The notes under the pieces are model-generated. The model was given only the letters and a program-made list of their open reading frames with translations. It searched no databases and was not told the origin of the DNA. Positions 1 to 6,191 of a stretch of 24,218 nucleotides of DNA are shown here, in pieces; positions within the stretch are counted from its first letter, which is position 1, and every line of letters begins with the position of its first letter. The position numbers were made by a program, and so were the translations under genes. This DNA is from CAMBDR01 sp046597185 (GTDB lineage Bacteria > Pseudomonadota > Gammaproteobacteria > Burkholderiales > Burkholderiaceae_D). The DNA is taken from the NCBI GenBank assembly GCA_046597185.1, contig JBKJLF010000136.1, positions 1-24,218 on the forward strand. The letters are read 5' to 3'.

Positions 1-171
1 TAACATCGCAATGATATTGCGTAAAGTTGATTTGCCACAGCCAGAGGGGCCGCTCAAGGCAATGTATTCCCCCGGCGCAACGGCCAAGCTCATGCCACGT
101 AGCGCTTGCGTTTCCACTGTTTCGGTGCGATACAACTTACTGATATGGTTGAGTTGAATTAAATTATTCAT
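1..171 (-). CDS. ABC transporter ATP-binding protein, MacB/LolD type (N-terminal part, cut by window edge)
   Basis: Only the first 57 codons are inside the window. The translation begins MNNLIQLNHISKLYRTE and reaches a Walker A motif (SGPSGCGKST) near residues 42-51, followed by an RNIIAML helix. The layout of a short beta-hairpin, a Q/T-loop lead-in (VETQALRGMSLAV) and then Walker A is that of the MacB/LolD/FtsE ATPase subfamily, which energises lipoprotein release or peptide and macrolide export. It lies just downstream of an HlyD-type adaptor in the same direction, as in MacA-MacB pairs, so it probably powers a tripartite or adaptor-linked exporter. A 90-bp gap with five 11-bp tandem repeats separates the two genes. 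The permease would lie beyond the left edge. Confidence 0.85.
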   Translation of the reverse strand, partial: MNNLIQLNHISKLYRTETVETQALRGMSLAVAPGEYIALSGPSGCGKSTLRNIIAML

Positions 172-188
172 TCCACGGCTCTTTCTCT

Positions 189-243
189 GGATTTTCACTG
201 GATTTTCACTAAATTTTCACTCATTTTTCACTCATTTTTCACT
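189..243. repeat. Five perfect-length 11-bp tandem repeats
   Basis: Five consecutive 11-bp units lie at 189-199, 200-210, 211-221, 222-232 and 233-243. All share the core ATTTTCACT or TTTTTCACT and differ only in their first two or three bases (GGA, GGA, AAA, CAT, CAT). They occupy most of the gap between the adaptor gene and the ABC ATPase gene. The T-tracts recur every 11 bp, close to a helical turn, so they could bend DNA or bind a protein on one face. They could also simply be slippage products. Confidence 0.9.
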
Positions 244-261
244 CGCATTGCGGATGATTTA

Positions 262-1503
262 TTATCGTTTGAGTTGGAGTGCATCATATTTGTAGAGCGC
301 TTGTTTGATGCTTGGCGCAATGCGCTCGCCACTTTGTAAGCCAGACACAACCTCAATAACATCACCTGCGGCAGCACCGAATTGAATTTGCCGCCGCACG
401 AGTTTTTCTTGGCCGCTTTGCACAAATAGATCACGTTTATCGTAGGGTACGAATTCCGGCTTTTTTTCGACAAAAATGCTAGCAACCGCACTAGCACCTT
501 CTATATCGGCACTCACGCTCTGGCCTGCGCGTGCGCCAGTAGGCAATGCCTGATCAGGGGCGATATCCACTTGCACCGCGCCATCGCGCACCTTGGGGTC
601 AACGCGCACAATCTTGGCACTGACCAATTGACCTTGGATGCGCAATTTGGCGCGCATACCAGCGCTTAACGCTGCCGCTTTATTTTGCGCCACATAAATA
701 CCCGCAATCAAATCACCGCTTGCAGCTACCTGCGCAACTTTTTCACCCACGCCCAAAGATTGCCCGAGCACCACAAAAACGTCTTGCACTGCGCCATCAA
801 TGGGTGCGCGTACTTGTAGAGCGGCCACATCCTTTTGCAACAACACCAAAGCCTCGTGCTGCTGGGCCACATTATCGCGCTTGACCTGCATTTTTTCTTG
901 GCTAATTTTACGCAACACGGCGCTCTTGGCTGGCTGATTGGTCACCTGTGTCCGCAAATTTTGTACCAATGCTTCCTGCCGATTAAGATTGAGTTTGGCG
1001 ACGATGCCCAAGCTAGCGAGTTCACGCTTGGCGTCCAAATCGCGCGTTTCAACGGCCAATTGCGATACCAAGGCAGCACTCGCCTCGGCCAAGGTCACCT
1101 CTTCCAATTGCGCATTGAGCACCGCTTCTTTCAAATCGGACTCGCTCTTTTGCAACGCAGCCTTAGCTTGCGCCACTTGCTGTGCCAATTGCGGTGCAGA
1201 TAGCCGTAGCAACACTTGCCCCGCTTTCACTTGACTGCCAGCTTGTACCAATATCTCTTCCACCAAGGCGGTTGACGGCGAGGTTTGCAATTTTTGCACC
1301 CGCGCTTGCAAGCTTCCCGTGCCCGATACCAAAAACTGCATCTCACCCTTTTGTGCGACGACAAAAGCGAGGTCGGAACTTGCTATTACACGGGGATCAG
1401 GCGCTGCAAGCAAATAGCCGCCATATAGCAGAACCAAACCAAGCAGTGCTATGGTGGGCAATACCCATTTCTTGCGTTGCGGCTTCGTAATTGGGATATC
1501 CAC
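262..1503 (-). CDS. HlyD/MacA-type membrane fusion (periplasmic adaptor) protein
   Basis: This 413-aa protein has a single N-terminal membrane anchor (about residues 13-33, WVLPTIALLGLVLLYGGYLL). A lipoyl-like barrel half-motif follows (ILVQAGSQVKAGQVLLRL, about 84-101), then a long alpha-helical hairpin rich in Ala, Gln, Glu and Leu (about 103-225). The second barrel half (LQVRAPIDGAVQDVFVVLGQSLGVGE) and a beta-barrel/membrane-proximal region come next. This is the classic architecture of HlyD/RND-type adaptors, which link an inner-membrane pump to an outer-membrane channel. The start codon lies 3 nt after the stop of the JmjC gene, so the two are surely co-transcribed, and a MacB-type ATPase follows. 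The cargo is unknown; the context suggests the product of the upstream oxygenase genes. Confidence 0.88.
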   Translation of the reverse strand: MDIPITKPQRKKWVLPTIALLGLVLLYGGYLLAAPDPRVIASSDLAFVVAQKGEMQFLVSGTGSLQARVQKLQTSPSTALVEEILVQAGSQVKAGQVLLRLSAPQLAQQVAQAKAALQKSESDLKEAVLNAQLEEVTLAEASAALVSQLAVETRDLDAKRELASLGIVAKLNLNRQEALVQNLRTQVTNQPAKSAVLRKISQEKMQVKRDNVAQQHEALVLLQKDVAALQVRAPIDGAVQDVFVVLGQSLGVGEKVAQVAASGDLIAGIYVAQNKAAALSAGMRAKLRIQGQLVSAKIVRVDPKVRDGAVQVDIAPDQALPTGARAGQSVSADIEGASAVASIFVEKKPEFVPYDKRDLFVQSGQEKLVRRQIQFGAAAGDVIEVVSGLQSGERIAPSIKQALYKYDALQLKR

Positions 1504-1506
1504 GTT

Positions 1507-2820
1507 TTATTCCACCGCCATTTCCGGCATCATTTCCACCACCATGTCGTTTGCAGCCGATACGACGGGTTGTAATATGAAGATACCCAATTTTTTGACG
1601 GTCACTTCAACAAAATTAAGAATGATCTCATCACCCAAAACGCCTTTGTGCATCAATTGTTCAAGTGTAACAGTAGGTTCGCCTTTAACCAGCACAAACA
1701 AGTCTTTGGGCACGCCATAAAAATTCATTCCATCACTACTCAGTTTAAGTCGCTTGCCGTTTTCCCTTACCAGATAATGCACTTTGCTCATGACAAACCT
1801 CACATCACTATCACCAACCGCTTCAAACGAACTACGCGCCAATGCCTGTTGCTGGCGCTCTTGTGGCCGATTTAAGCAATGGTCAAGGTAAATTGGTAAA
1901 TCCTCTTGCGCCAGTTGCGAAAAATGGCATTGAAAGCGTTGCATCATGTGAGCCAATTCACTGCGAGCAGAGTCTCCTCGCAAGCCCTGTGGCGTTACGT
2001 GCTGCCGCAATTGCCAGTCGTCGCGCATACAGGCATAGGCTTCGGCCATTAAATTACCGAAAACAGCGAGCCAAGAATCAAAAAACGCCACCATGGAAAC
2101 ATGAACCGACATTTGTTGCCCATGATTTTCCACTCTATGTATCCAGCCGCGTGGAAGATATAGAAAATCACCGGGCTGCAAGGTATAGCTAGCGAAATGC
2201 ACCAAGCCATGGCCGCCTTCCGCGATAGGCTGATCAGGCGTGCGGGAATTGGGCAGATGGTCAATCGGGCGATAAACATGCCACGTTTTACTGCCATGCA
2301 CTTGCAGCGCGAAAACATCACTTTTGTCGTAATGGATCGCGGTCGCTTGCGACGCTGGCGGGGAAATGAAGGTGGTTGTACTGACACGGCAATCCAGCAA
2401 GTTACCTAACGCATCGTACCAAGTTTGCACGTACTGGCAATACAACTCAAATTCCTGCAACGCGAAAGAGACCCGGTTGCGCAAGAACCAAGTGCGATAC
2501 TGGCCCTTATCTAACAAGCCATCAGGGTCTAGTGCTTGTAACTGCACCTCGCCCATCCCATGCTCATCTACCGCTGCACTCAAGAAGCGCAATTGCTGTC
2601 GCTCATGCACGCGCGGCAGTAACGCAAATAACGCTGATTCACCTAATGCTAAAGACCGCTTCAACCTACCTAACATTGGCTGCCGCGCAAAATATTGTGC
2701 AAAAAAATCTTCATTACTTCCAGCTTGCAATAACCCACCTAAGAAATCAGCCTGCGTTTCTGCGGCATGAAAGGCAGTTGCCAAGTTAGTGCTATCGTGA
2801 GGAATGGAAATGGTTTGCAT
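1507..2820 (-). CDS. JmjC/cupin_4-family Fe(II)/2-oxoglutarate-type oxygenase
   Basis: With the start at 2820 this is a 437-aa protein. A reading frame extends further upstream to 2907, but that would overlap the preceding gene by 77 nt, and the 2820 start sits 10 nt after that gene's stop. The jelly-roll core shows HYDKSDVFALQVHGSKTW (metal ligands H163 and D165) and GDFLYLPRGWIHRVENH (third ligand H228). The N-terminal FFAQYFARQPMLGR segment resembles the cupin_4 family opener. Relatives include the ribosomal oxygenases RoxA/MINA/NO66 and FIH-like Asn/His hydroxylases. The domain beyond residue 250 is helical and variable. Its neighbours are an adaptor and an ABC exporter rather than translation genes, so a secreted peptide or small molecule is a possible substrate; that is inference. 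Confidence 0.82.
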   Translation of the reverse strand: MQTISIPHDSTNLATAFHAAETQADFLGGLLQAGSNEDFFAQYFARQPMLGRLKRSLALGESALFALLPRVHERQQLRFLSAAVDEHGMGEVQLQALDPDGLLDKGQYRTWFLRNRVSFALQEFELYCQYVQTWYDALGNLLDCRVSTTTFISPPASQATAIHYDKSDVFALQVHGSKTWHVYRPIDHLPNSRTPDQPIAEGGHGLVHFASYTLQPGDFLYLPRGWIHRVENHGQQMSVHVSMVAFFDSWLAVFGNLMAEAYACMRDDWQLRQHVTPQGLRGDSARSELAHMMQRFQCHFSQLAQEDLPIYLDHCLNRPQERQQQALARSSFEAVGDSDVRFVMSKVHYLVRENGKRLKLSSDGMNFYGVPKDLFVLVKGEPTVTLEQLMHKGVLGDEIILNFVEVTVKKLGIFILQPVVSAANDMVVEMMPEMAVE

Positions 2821-2830
2821 AGGAATACAG

Positions 2831-3427
2831 CTACTCAATTGCGCGAAAGAAACCATGCAAAATAAATACCTTACCACTAGAAAAAGGGCGATAAAACATG
2901 GTATCACTTGGCAATAATAGGGCTTGATGCGGCGCTAATTGATAGCGCACCATTTGCTTATTCGCCCCCAAAACTTCTTCGGCAACTTCACAACTTGGTT
3001 CGAGAAAGCGCATTAATTGTTCTGCATTGAGATTTTTTCTCAGCGCATCAAAACATGTTTGGCGCGAATTTAATACCACGTCATAACTGATTTGCTCACG
3101 TCCCAAATTAATAATAACCTTATTGGGCCCTAGATGACGTGCCGAACCATCAACACCGAGGAAATTATCGATAACAAAATGATTGGTCGCGCCAATATCT
3201 TCTTCATAAATAGAAACCAAGGGGCCAACACGCATTAAATGATTTTCGCCTTCACATAACACATAGGCCGCTTGAGCGTGGTGCTCAGCTAACGCAACCG
3301 CGTCCCGAACGCACGAATTGCGCATGCGAAATGGCAAAGCACGCAGTTGCGCGACGATATGTGGATCGAATTTAAAAACCGCACACTGATCGGCGTAATG
3401 GGGGGCAACGCGTGCCATTTTATTCAC
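2831..3427 (-). CDS. Hypothetical protein in the JmjC-exporter unit
   Basis: This 198-aa protein is not recognised. It lacks a signal peptide and membrane segments, so it is probably cytosolic. The N-terminal third is helical (DPHIVAQLRALPFRMRNSCVRDAVALAEHH). The rest alternates short strands (NKVIINLGREQISYDVVL; YQLAPHQALLLPSDTMFYRPFSSGKVFILHGFF) and could form a beta-sandwich or jelly-roll, but no HxD...H metal triad is obvious. The first possible start is a GTG at 3427 that overlaps by one base the stop of a 13-codon ORF; an ATG at 3418 is an alternative. Neither has a strong Shine-Dalgarno. It is the first sizeable gene behind a strong promoter and is followed after 10 nt by the JmjC gene, so it may be a partner or substrate-recognition subunit of that oxygenase. 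Confidence 0.75.
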   Translation of the reverse strand: MNKMARVAPHYADQCAVFKFDPHIVAQLRALPFRMRNSCVRDAVALAEHHAQAAYVLCEGENHLMRVGPLVSIYEEDIGATNHFVIDNFLGVDGSARHLGPNKVIINLGREQISYDVVLNSRQTCFDALRKNLNAEQLMRFLEPSCEVAEEVLGANKQMVRYQLAPHQALLLPSDTMFYRPFSSGKVFILHGFFRAIE

Positions 3428-3468
3428 TATTTAGCGTTCACCGAATTGCTGCGCAAATTATTATTCAT
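3427..3468 (-). CDS. Possible 13-residue leader peptide or precursor (uORF)
   Basis: An ATG at 3468 opens a 13-codon frame reading MNNNLRSNSVNAK and then TAG. It begins about 17 nt after the predicted transcription start and is preceded by a G-rich stretch (GGGGCGG) that could serve as a ribosome site. Its TAG shares one base with the GTG start of the next gene, the usual sign of translational coupling. Five of the 13 residues are Asn. It may be a regulatory leader, a coupling device, or a very small precursor peptide for the neighbouring oxygenase. It may also be chance, since a 14-codon frame is short. Confidence 0.3.
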   Translation of the reverse strand: MNNNLRSNSVNAK

Positions 3469-3492
3469 AACCGCCCCAATAATTGCACGGGA

Positions 3493-3521
3493 ATCTTAAC
3501 AGTAGAAAAAGAAAGTGTCAA
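3493..3521 (-). promoter_or_regulatory. Sigma70-type promoter of the JmjC-exporter unit
   Basis: On the minus strand TTGACA (3516-3521, perfect -35) is followed after exactly 17 bp by TAAGAT (3493-3498, 5 of 6 matches to the -10 consensus). Transcription would start near 3485-3487, giving a short leader of about 60 nt before the hypothetical gene and about 17 nt before the 13-codon ORF. This is the strongest promoter match noticed in the window. Confidence 0.75.
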
Positions 3522-3593
3522 CGAGAAATATTTGAATTTCACCTATTTTGTCGCATTTATTTAACACAAAACTAAAGAATGACGGCAAACAAG

Positions 3594-4138
3594 CTAATGC
3601 ACCTCATCATAGCAAGATAGCAACGCCGCAGAGTTAGCGTGAATCCTCGTAGTATCAAACAATTCAACACTCGCATCTGCTGGCCCAACTTTTCGGTACA
3701 GCCCCAAATAATGCCTTGCGCGCCTTGCGCGGTGAGGTTAGCCATTATTGCGCGAAACTGTTGGCGCGAGGTGTCGTGTATTTTGCCTAAACAAAGCTCT
3801 TGGTAAATGATTTGGTGCACGACTTCTCGCTCGGCCTCGCTCGGTATCAACACCTGCAAACCGTGCTGAACTAAGCGCTCTTTATAAAACGCTTGTGCCA
3901 TGGTAAAGCGCGTACTGAGCAAACCTATTTTGGCCAAACCCGCCGCTTTAATCGCATCGGCGGTGGCGTCGGAGATGTGCAATAGCGGGATAGACACCGC
4001 TGCCTCAATTGTCGGGGCCACTTTGTGCATGGTATTGGTACATAACACGAGAAAATCCGCCCCTGCCGCCACCAAGGTGTGCGCCGCTGACGCTAATTTA
4101 CTGACTTTGATGTAGTTGGTGTTGGCGCGGCGTTTGCG
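3594..4138 (-). pseudogene. Aspartate/glutamate racemase family, truncated and frameshifted
   Basis: The reading frame shows LASAAHTLVAAGADFLVLCTNTMHKVA, the first catalytic-cysteine region of the YgeA/Asp-Glu racemase family, and GIIWGCTEK, the second. The N-terminal nucleotide- and substrate-binding start of the family (MKTIGLLGGMS-like) is missing. The open frame stops upstream at about 4139 without a proper ATG (only TTG at 4075). Just after GCTEK the frame runs into unrelated sequence. A shifted frame from about 3689 continues with the expected ending VGPADASVELFDTTRIHANSA and stops at 3594. A small deletion near 3689 therefore broke the gene, and it has lost both ends of a working enzyme. 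It lies beside a zeta-toxin remnant in a region of decayed genes. Confidence 0.8.
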
Positions 4139-4172
4139 CTACAAAGTAGGCTATCGGATTTGATATACTTGC

Positions 4173-4346
4173 ACGCCAACCTGCGACCTTTAAACGCGCC
4201 ACCAATTTTAAATATGCTTTGCCAGCGAGCGCGGTTTCAAAGGCAAAGTCTTGGCAAGCGCTAATGCAGTCTTCAATTTCCCGCAAAAACAAGCGGCTGG
4301 CGGCCAGCAATTTCTGTTCCGGGGCCAAGGGCGAGAGGCTGGCGAT
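4173..4346 (-). pseudogene. Zeta-toxin-like / COG4185 ATPase remnant
   Basis: The frame reads IASLSPLAPEQKLLAASRLFLREIE, then ACQDFAFETALAGKAYLKLVARLKVAGWR. This matches the central part of the zeta-toxin/predicted ABC-type ATPase family (pattern A.GLSP..PE....AGRL.L..ID...FA.ETTL..RSY). The conserved FxFET glutamate is kept. The Walker A P-loop that should lie about 30 residues earlier is absent, and the homology ends near 4173, where the sequence runs into the racemase remnant in another frame. About 58 codons of roughly 190-200 survive. Zeta-type proteins phosphorylate small substrates as toxins in toxin-antitoxin pairs; this remnant cannot do so. Confidence 0.65.
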
Positions 4347-4453
4347 GGGGCAGCCACACGCTCACGAGATTGCTGTGTGTTTTGTGTGTGGCTGGCTTGC
4401 AGCGCTGGTTGTGGAGGGGAGTGCTGCGTCTGGTCGGATGATTCGACGCAGCC

Positions 4454-4612
4454 TTAATTGAACAAGCCCGAAAAAACCATGTTATCCCATTGAAATGGCG
4501 GGCAGGCCGCCACCCGGTCTTGCTCTTCCGAAATCTTCCAGCGCTGGCCCTTGGCCCGCACGGCCCGCAAATGGGTTTCACAGTCCCGGCTGTTATGCAA
4601 AAAATCGTTGCC
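4454..4612 (-). pseudogene. C-terminal fragment of an unrecognised protein
   Basis: Directly behind the hipA remnant, and overlapping its last 20 bases in another frame, a minus-strand frame reads NDFLHNSRDCETHLRAVRAK and then GQRWKISEEQDRVAACPPFQ, WDNMVFSGLFN, stop. The dense aromatic and charged pattern looks like real protein rather than noise, and it ends in a clean stop. The family is not recognised. No start codon or N-terminal part belonging to it is seen, so it is probably the tail of a gene whose front was lost when the hipA sequence was joined here. Confidence 0.4.
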
Positions 4613-5492
4613 GTTGCCCGCGCATGCCCTGGGCAATGGCCAAAAATAATTTTTCCGGAAACCCGGCAGGCAGTAAGCTGGCAACTTGTTCCAGTGCCGC
4701 ATCGATATTATCTACCATGGCGCACATCGCGGCCAATGCGGTGGGCGCGCCGCTTTGTTCGGCCAGGGCGCGCCAGTGGCGGTTTTGGATTTCGATCAGT
4801 TTGTAATGGGTATTTTGGCCGCGTAGTGCCATGGCCAGCTTGGCCTTGTGTAACGATACGGCACTGCCACCCTGGCCGATGATCGGCCAGGCGGACAGAA
4901 CGTCGTAGAGCGGGGTCAGGGTGTGGCTGCCGCCCGGGTGCAAGAACAGGGAGAAATTCTTGGCGTGACCGTCGGTGGCGGCCAGGAGCCAGAAGGCCAG
5001 TTGGGTGAGCACAAAGGTTTGTTTGTCCTTGGCCGGGTTTTGCGCGCTGCCCAAAAGGGTTAAGCATTGCGCCATGCCGGGGCCACCCTGATTTTCATAT
5101 TTCTGGCTACCGGGCAAGCCGCTGGCCTGACAAAAATCTTCCTGTGGCAGGCGTGCCAGCCAAGTGTGCTGATCCATCCATTTGCGGTCAAAGCGCTCGA
5201 CCACTAATACTTTTTGCGCGCCAAAGCGGGCCATGCTGGTTTGCGCCACCGGCAGGCCCAGGGCGGCGAGTATTTGTGCGCACAGCCATTCGTTCTCTAC
5301 CGACAAACTCATGTCGGCGCGCATATTGCCAATTAAGCCGAGCGGCAATTTCAGAATATGGGATGTGGGGGTGGCAGCACGCGGTTGCAGCCATTCGCCA
5401 TTTATTTGCAAGAGCGCGGTTTTTTCCTGCGCGCCGGCCAGGGAAATGCGTAAGTCGTCATAAGGGTTGTCCAGGTCTGCCGCGCTGTGCCA
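4593..5492 (-). pseudogene. hipA: HipA-type serine/threonine kinase toxin, N-terminal domain deleted
   Basis: The frame downstream of the hipB stop contains DDLRISLAGAQEKTALL, the glycine-rich loop with the autophosphorylated Ser of HipA, then DGHAKNFSLF (catalytic Asp/Asn) and LYDVLSAWP (Mg-binding Asp). It ends in the normal C-terminal helices (FPEKLFLAIAQGMRGQRQ). About 130 residues that should precede the loop (the HipA_N domain) are missing. The frame is open right up to the hipB TAA at 5493, and the first alternative start codon is a TTG at 5411, downstream of the loop. In E. coli, HipA phosphorylates glutamyl-tRNA synthetase and causes persistence. Here no usable start is seen, so the toxin is probably dead, although the catalytic part itself looks undamaged. 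Confidence 0.8.
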
Positions 5493-5735
5493 TTACCAGC
5501 CCCCGGGTGGCGTATCAGTAGGGTTCGCTTGCAAGGCCAGCCGGGTATCGAGCGCGTGTAAAAGCTGCATCATTTGCGCCACGCTGACCACGCCGGGGTT
5601 TTTTTCGATATCGGCAATCCGTACCTGGCTTAAACCCAACAATTGCCCGAGCTGCGCTTGCGACAAGCCTTTGGCCTTGCGCAAGGATTTGATATGCACA
5701 GAGAGTTGAAATGGGGTGGCGAGCAGGTAGTCCAT
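5493..5735 (-). CDS. hipB: HipB-type XRE-family antitoxin/repressor
   Basis: This 80-aa protein carries an HTH_3/XRE fold: SVHIKSLRKAKGLSQAQLGQLLGLSQVRIADIEKNPGVVSVAQMMQLLHAL, with the recognition helix around SQVRIADIEKN. It is the usual size for HipB, which neutralises HipA and represses the operon. The tail ends PTDTPPGGW, as is typical just before hipA. Two TATCG-N8-CGATA operators lie immediately upstream, with one 10 bp from the ATG. The antitoxin and its operators look intact while the toxin has lost its first domain. The frame of the HipA remnant continues directly after the hipB stop, so the deletion removed the hipA start. Confidence 0.85.
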   Translation of the reverse strand: MDYLLATPFQLSVHIKSLRKAKGLSQAQLGQLLGLSQVRIADIEKNPGVVSVAQMMQLLHALDTRLALQANPTDTPPGGW

Positions 5736-5740
5736 GGCGC

Positions 5741-5769
5741 ATGGTATCGCCTTGGGGCGATAAAGTCAA
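5741..5769 (-). promoter_or_regulatory. Candidate hipB promoter between the two operators
   Basis: On the minus strand TTGACT (5764-5769, 5 of 6 to the -35 consensus) and a weak TACCAT (5741-5746) are separated by 17 bp. The -35 lies between the two HipB operators and the -10 touches the proximal one, so HipB bound to either would block RNA polymerase. The predicted start would be almost at the hipB ATG, implying a leaderless or very short leader mRNA. Confidence 0.4.
5745..5762. promoter_or_regulatory. HipB operator 1
   Basis: TATCG-N8-CGATA, a perfect 5-bp inverted repeat with an 8-bp spacer (CCTTGGGG), lies 10 bp upstream of the hipB ATG. The geometry equals the E. coli HipB operator (TATCC-N8-GGATA), with one base changed in each arm. 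Confidence 0.75.
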
Positions 5770-5770
5770 A

Positions 5771-5790
5771 TTATCGTCTTGGAGCGATAA
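5771..5790. promoter_or_regulatory. HipB operator 2
   Basis: TTATCG-N8-CGATAA, a perfect 6-bp inverted repeat with the spacer TCTTGGAG, which resembles that of operator 1. The centres of the two operators are 27 bp apart, allowing two HipB dimers to bind neighbouring turns. Confidence 0.75.
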
Positions 5791-5936
5791 CACCAAATTA
5801 TGATAGCAATCAGGACAGCCAAACAAACTGATATTTTCCCTTGCGGCAATGGCGATGGCTTCGTTAAATTGACCGACCGCGCAGGCAAGGTTTTCGGAAA
5901 AGCGACCTATTTGCCGCAAATAGTCGCCGTGCCGGG

Positions 5937-6191
5937 CTGGATTTTTTACTATTATTTGATGGAAAGCCACGCCCCGCTGCTTTGGTGAAAGTGTGGCATA
6001 AAGAAGACGGGCAAACATTGCCCATCCGCGCTACCTTGTCAATCGATGGTAAAGTACATTTTAATTTCCCGCTTGTTGGCGGCTGGATGTTGGATGTCGT
6101 TCACATGATCCCGATAACCGATTCAACAGAACTTGATTGGGACAGTTATTGGGGCAATTTAAGCTTTGCTTTACCACAGAAAAGGCGATAA
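5937..6191 (+). pseudogene. C-terminal fragment of a DUF4198-type periplasmic protein
   Basis: The plus frame reads LDFLLLFDGKPRPAALVKVW, then IDGKVHFNFPLVGGWMLDVVHMIPITDSTELDWDSYWGNLSFALP. This is the C-terminal half of DUF4198 (nickel-uptake-associated) proteins, with the GxWML..VHM and DWxSYWxxLxF signatures. The usual N-terminal half with signal peptide is absent, and the sequence before about 5937 shows no matching frame. The stop codon overlaps the ATG of the next gene (TAAATG), so the original gene was the first member of an operon with the binding protein. The break marks where the hip region was joined to this operon. Confidence 0.6.

Noticed and set aside
189..243. CRISPR-like interpretation of the 11-bp repeats
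   Set aside because: The units are directly adjacent with no unique spacers and are far too short; no cas gene is present.
1507..2907. Longer version of the JmjC protein starting at 2907
   Set aside because: It would overlap the preceding gene by 77 nt. The added residues look like a chance hydrophobic stretch rather than a signal peptide, and the domain starts well after the 2820 start.
3427..3468. Microcin C-type precursor gene
   Set aside because: A short Asn-containing peptide gene invites the comparison, but there is no MccB-like adenylating enzyme and the peptide does not end in Asn.
5515..6018. Minus-strand open frame of 167 codons over the hipB region
   Set aside because: It overlaps hipB in another frame, covers both HipB operators and is antisense to the DUF4198 fragment. 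It has no protein-like motif.
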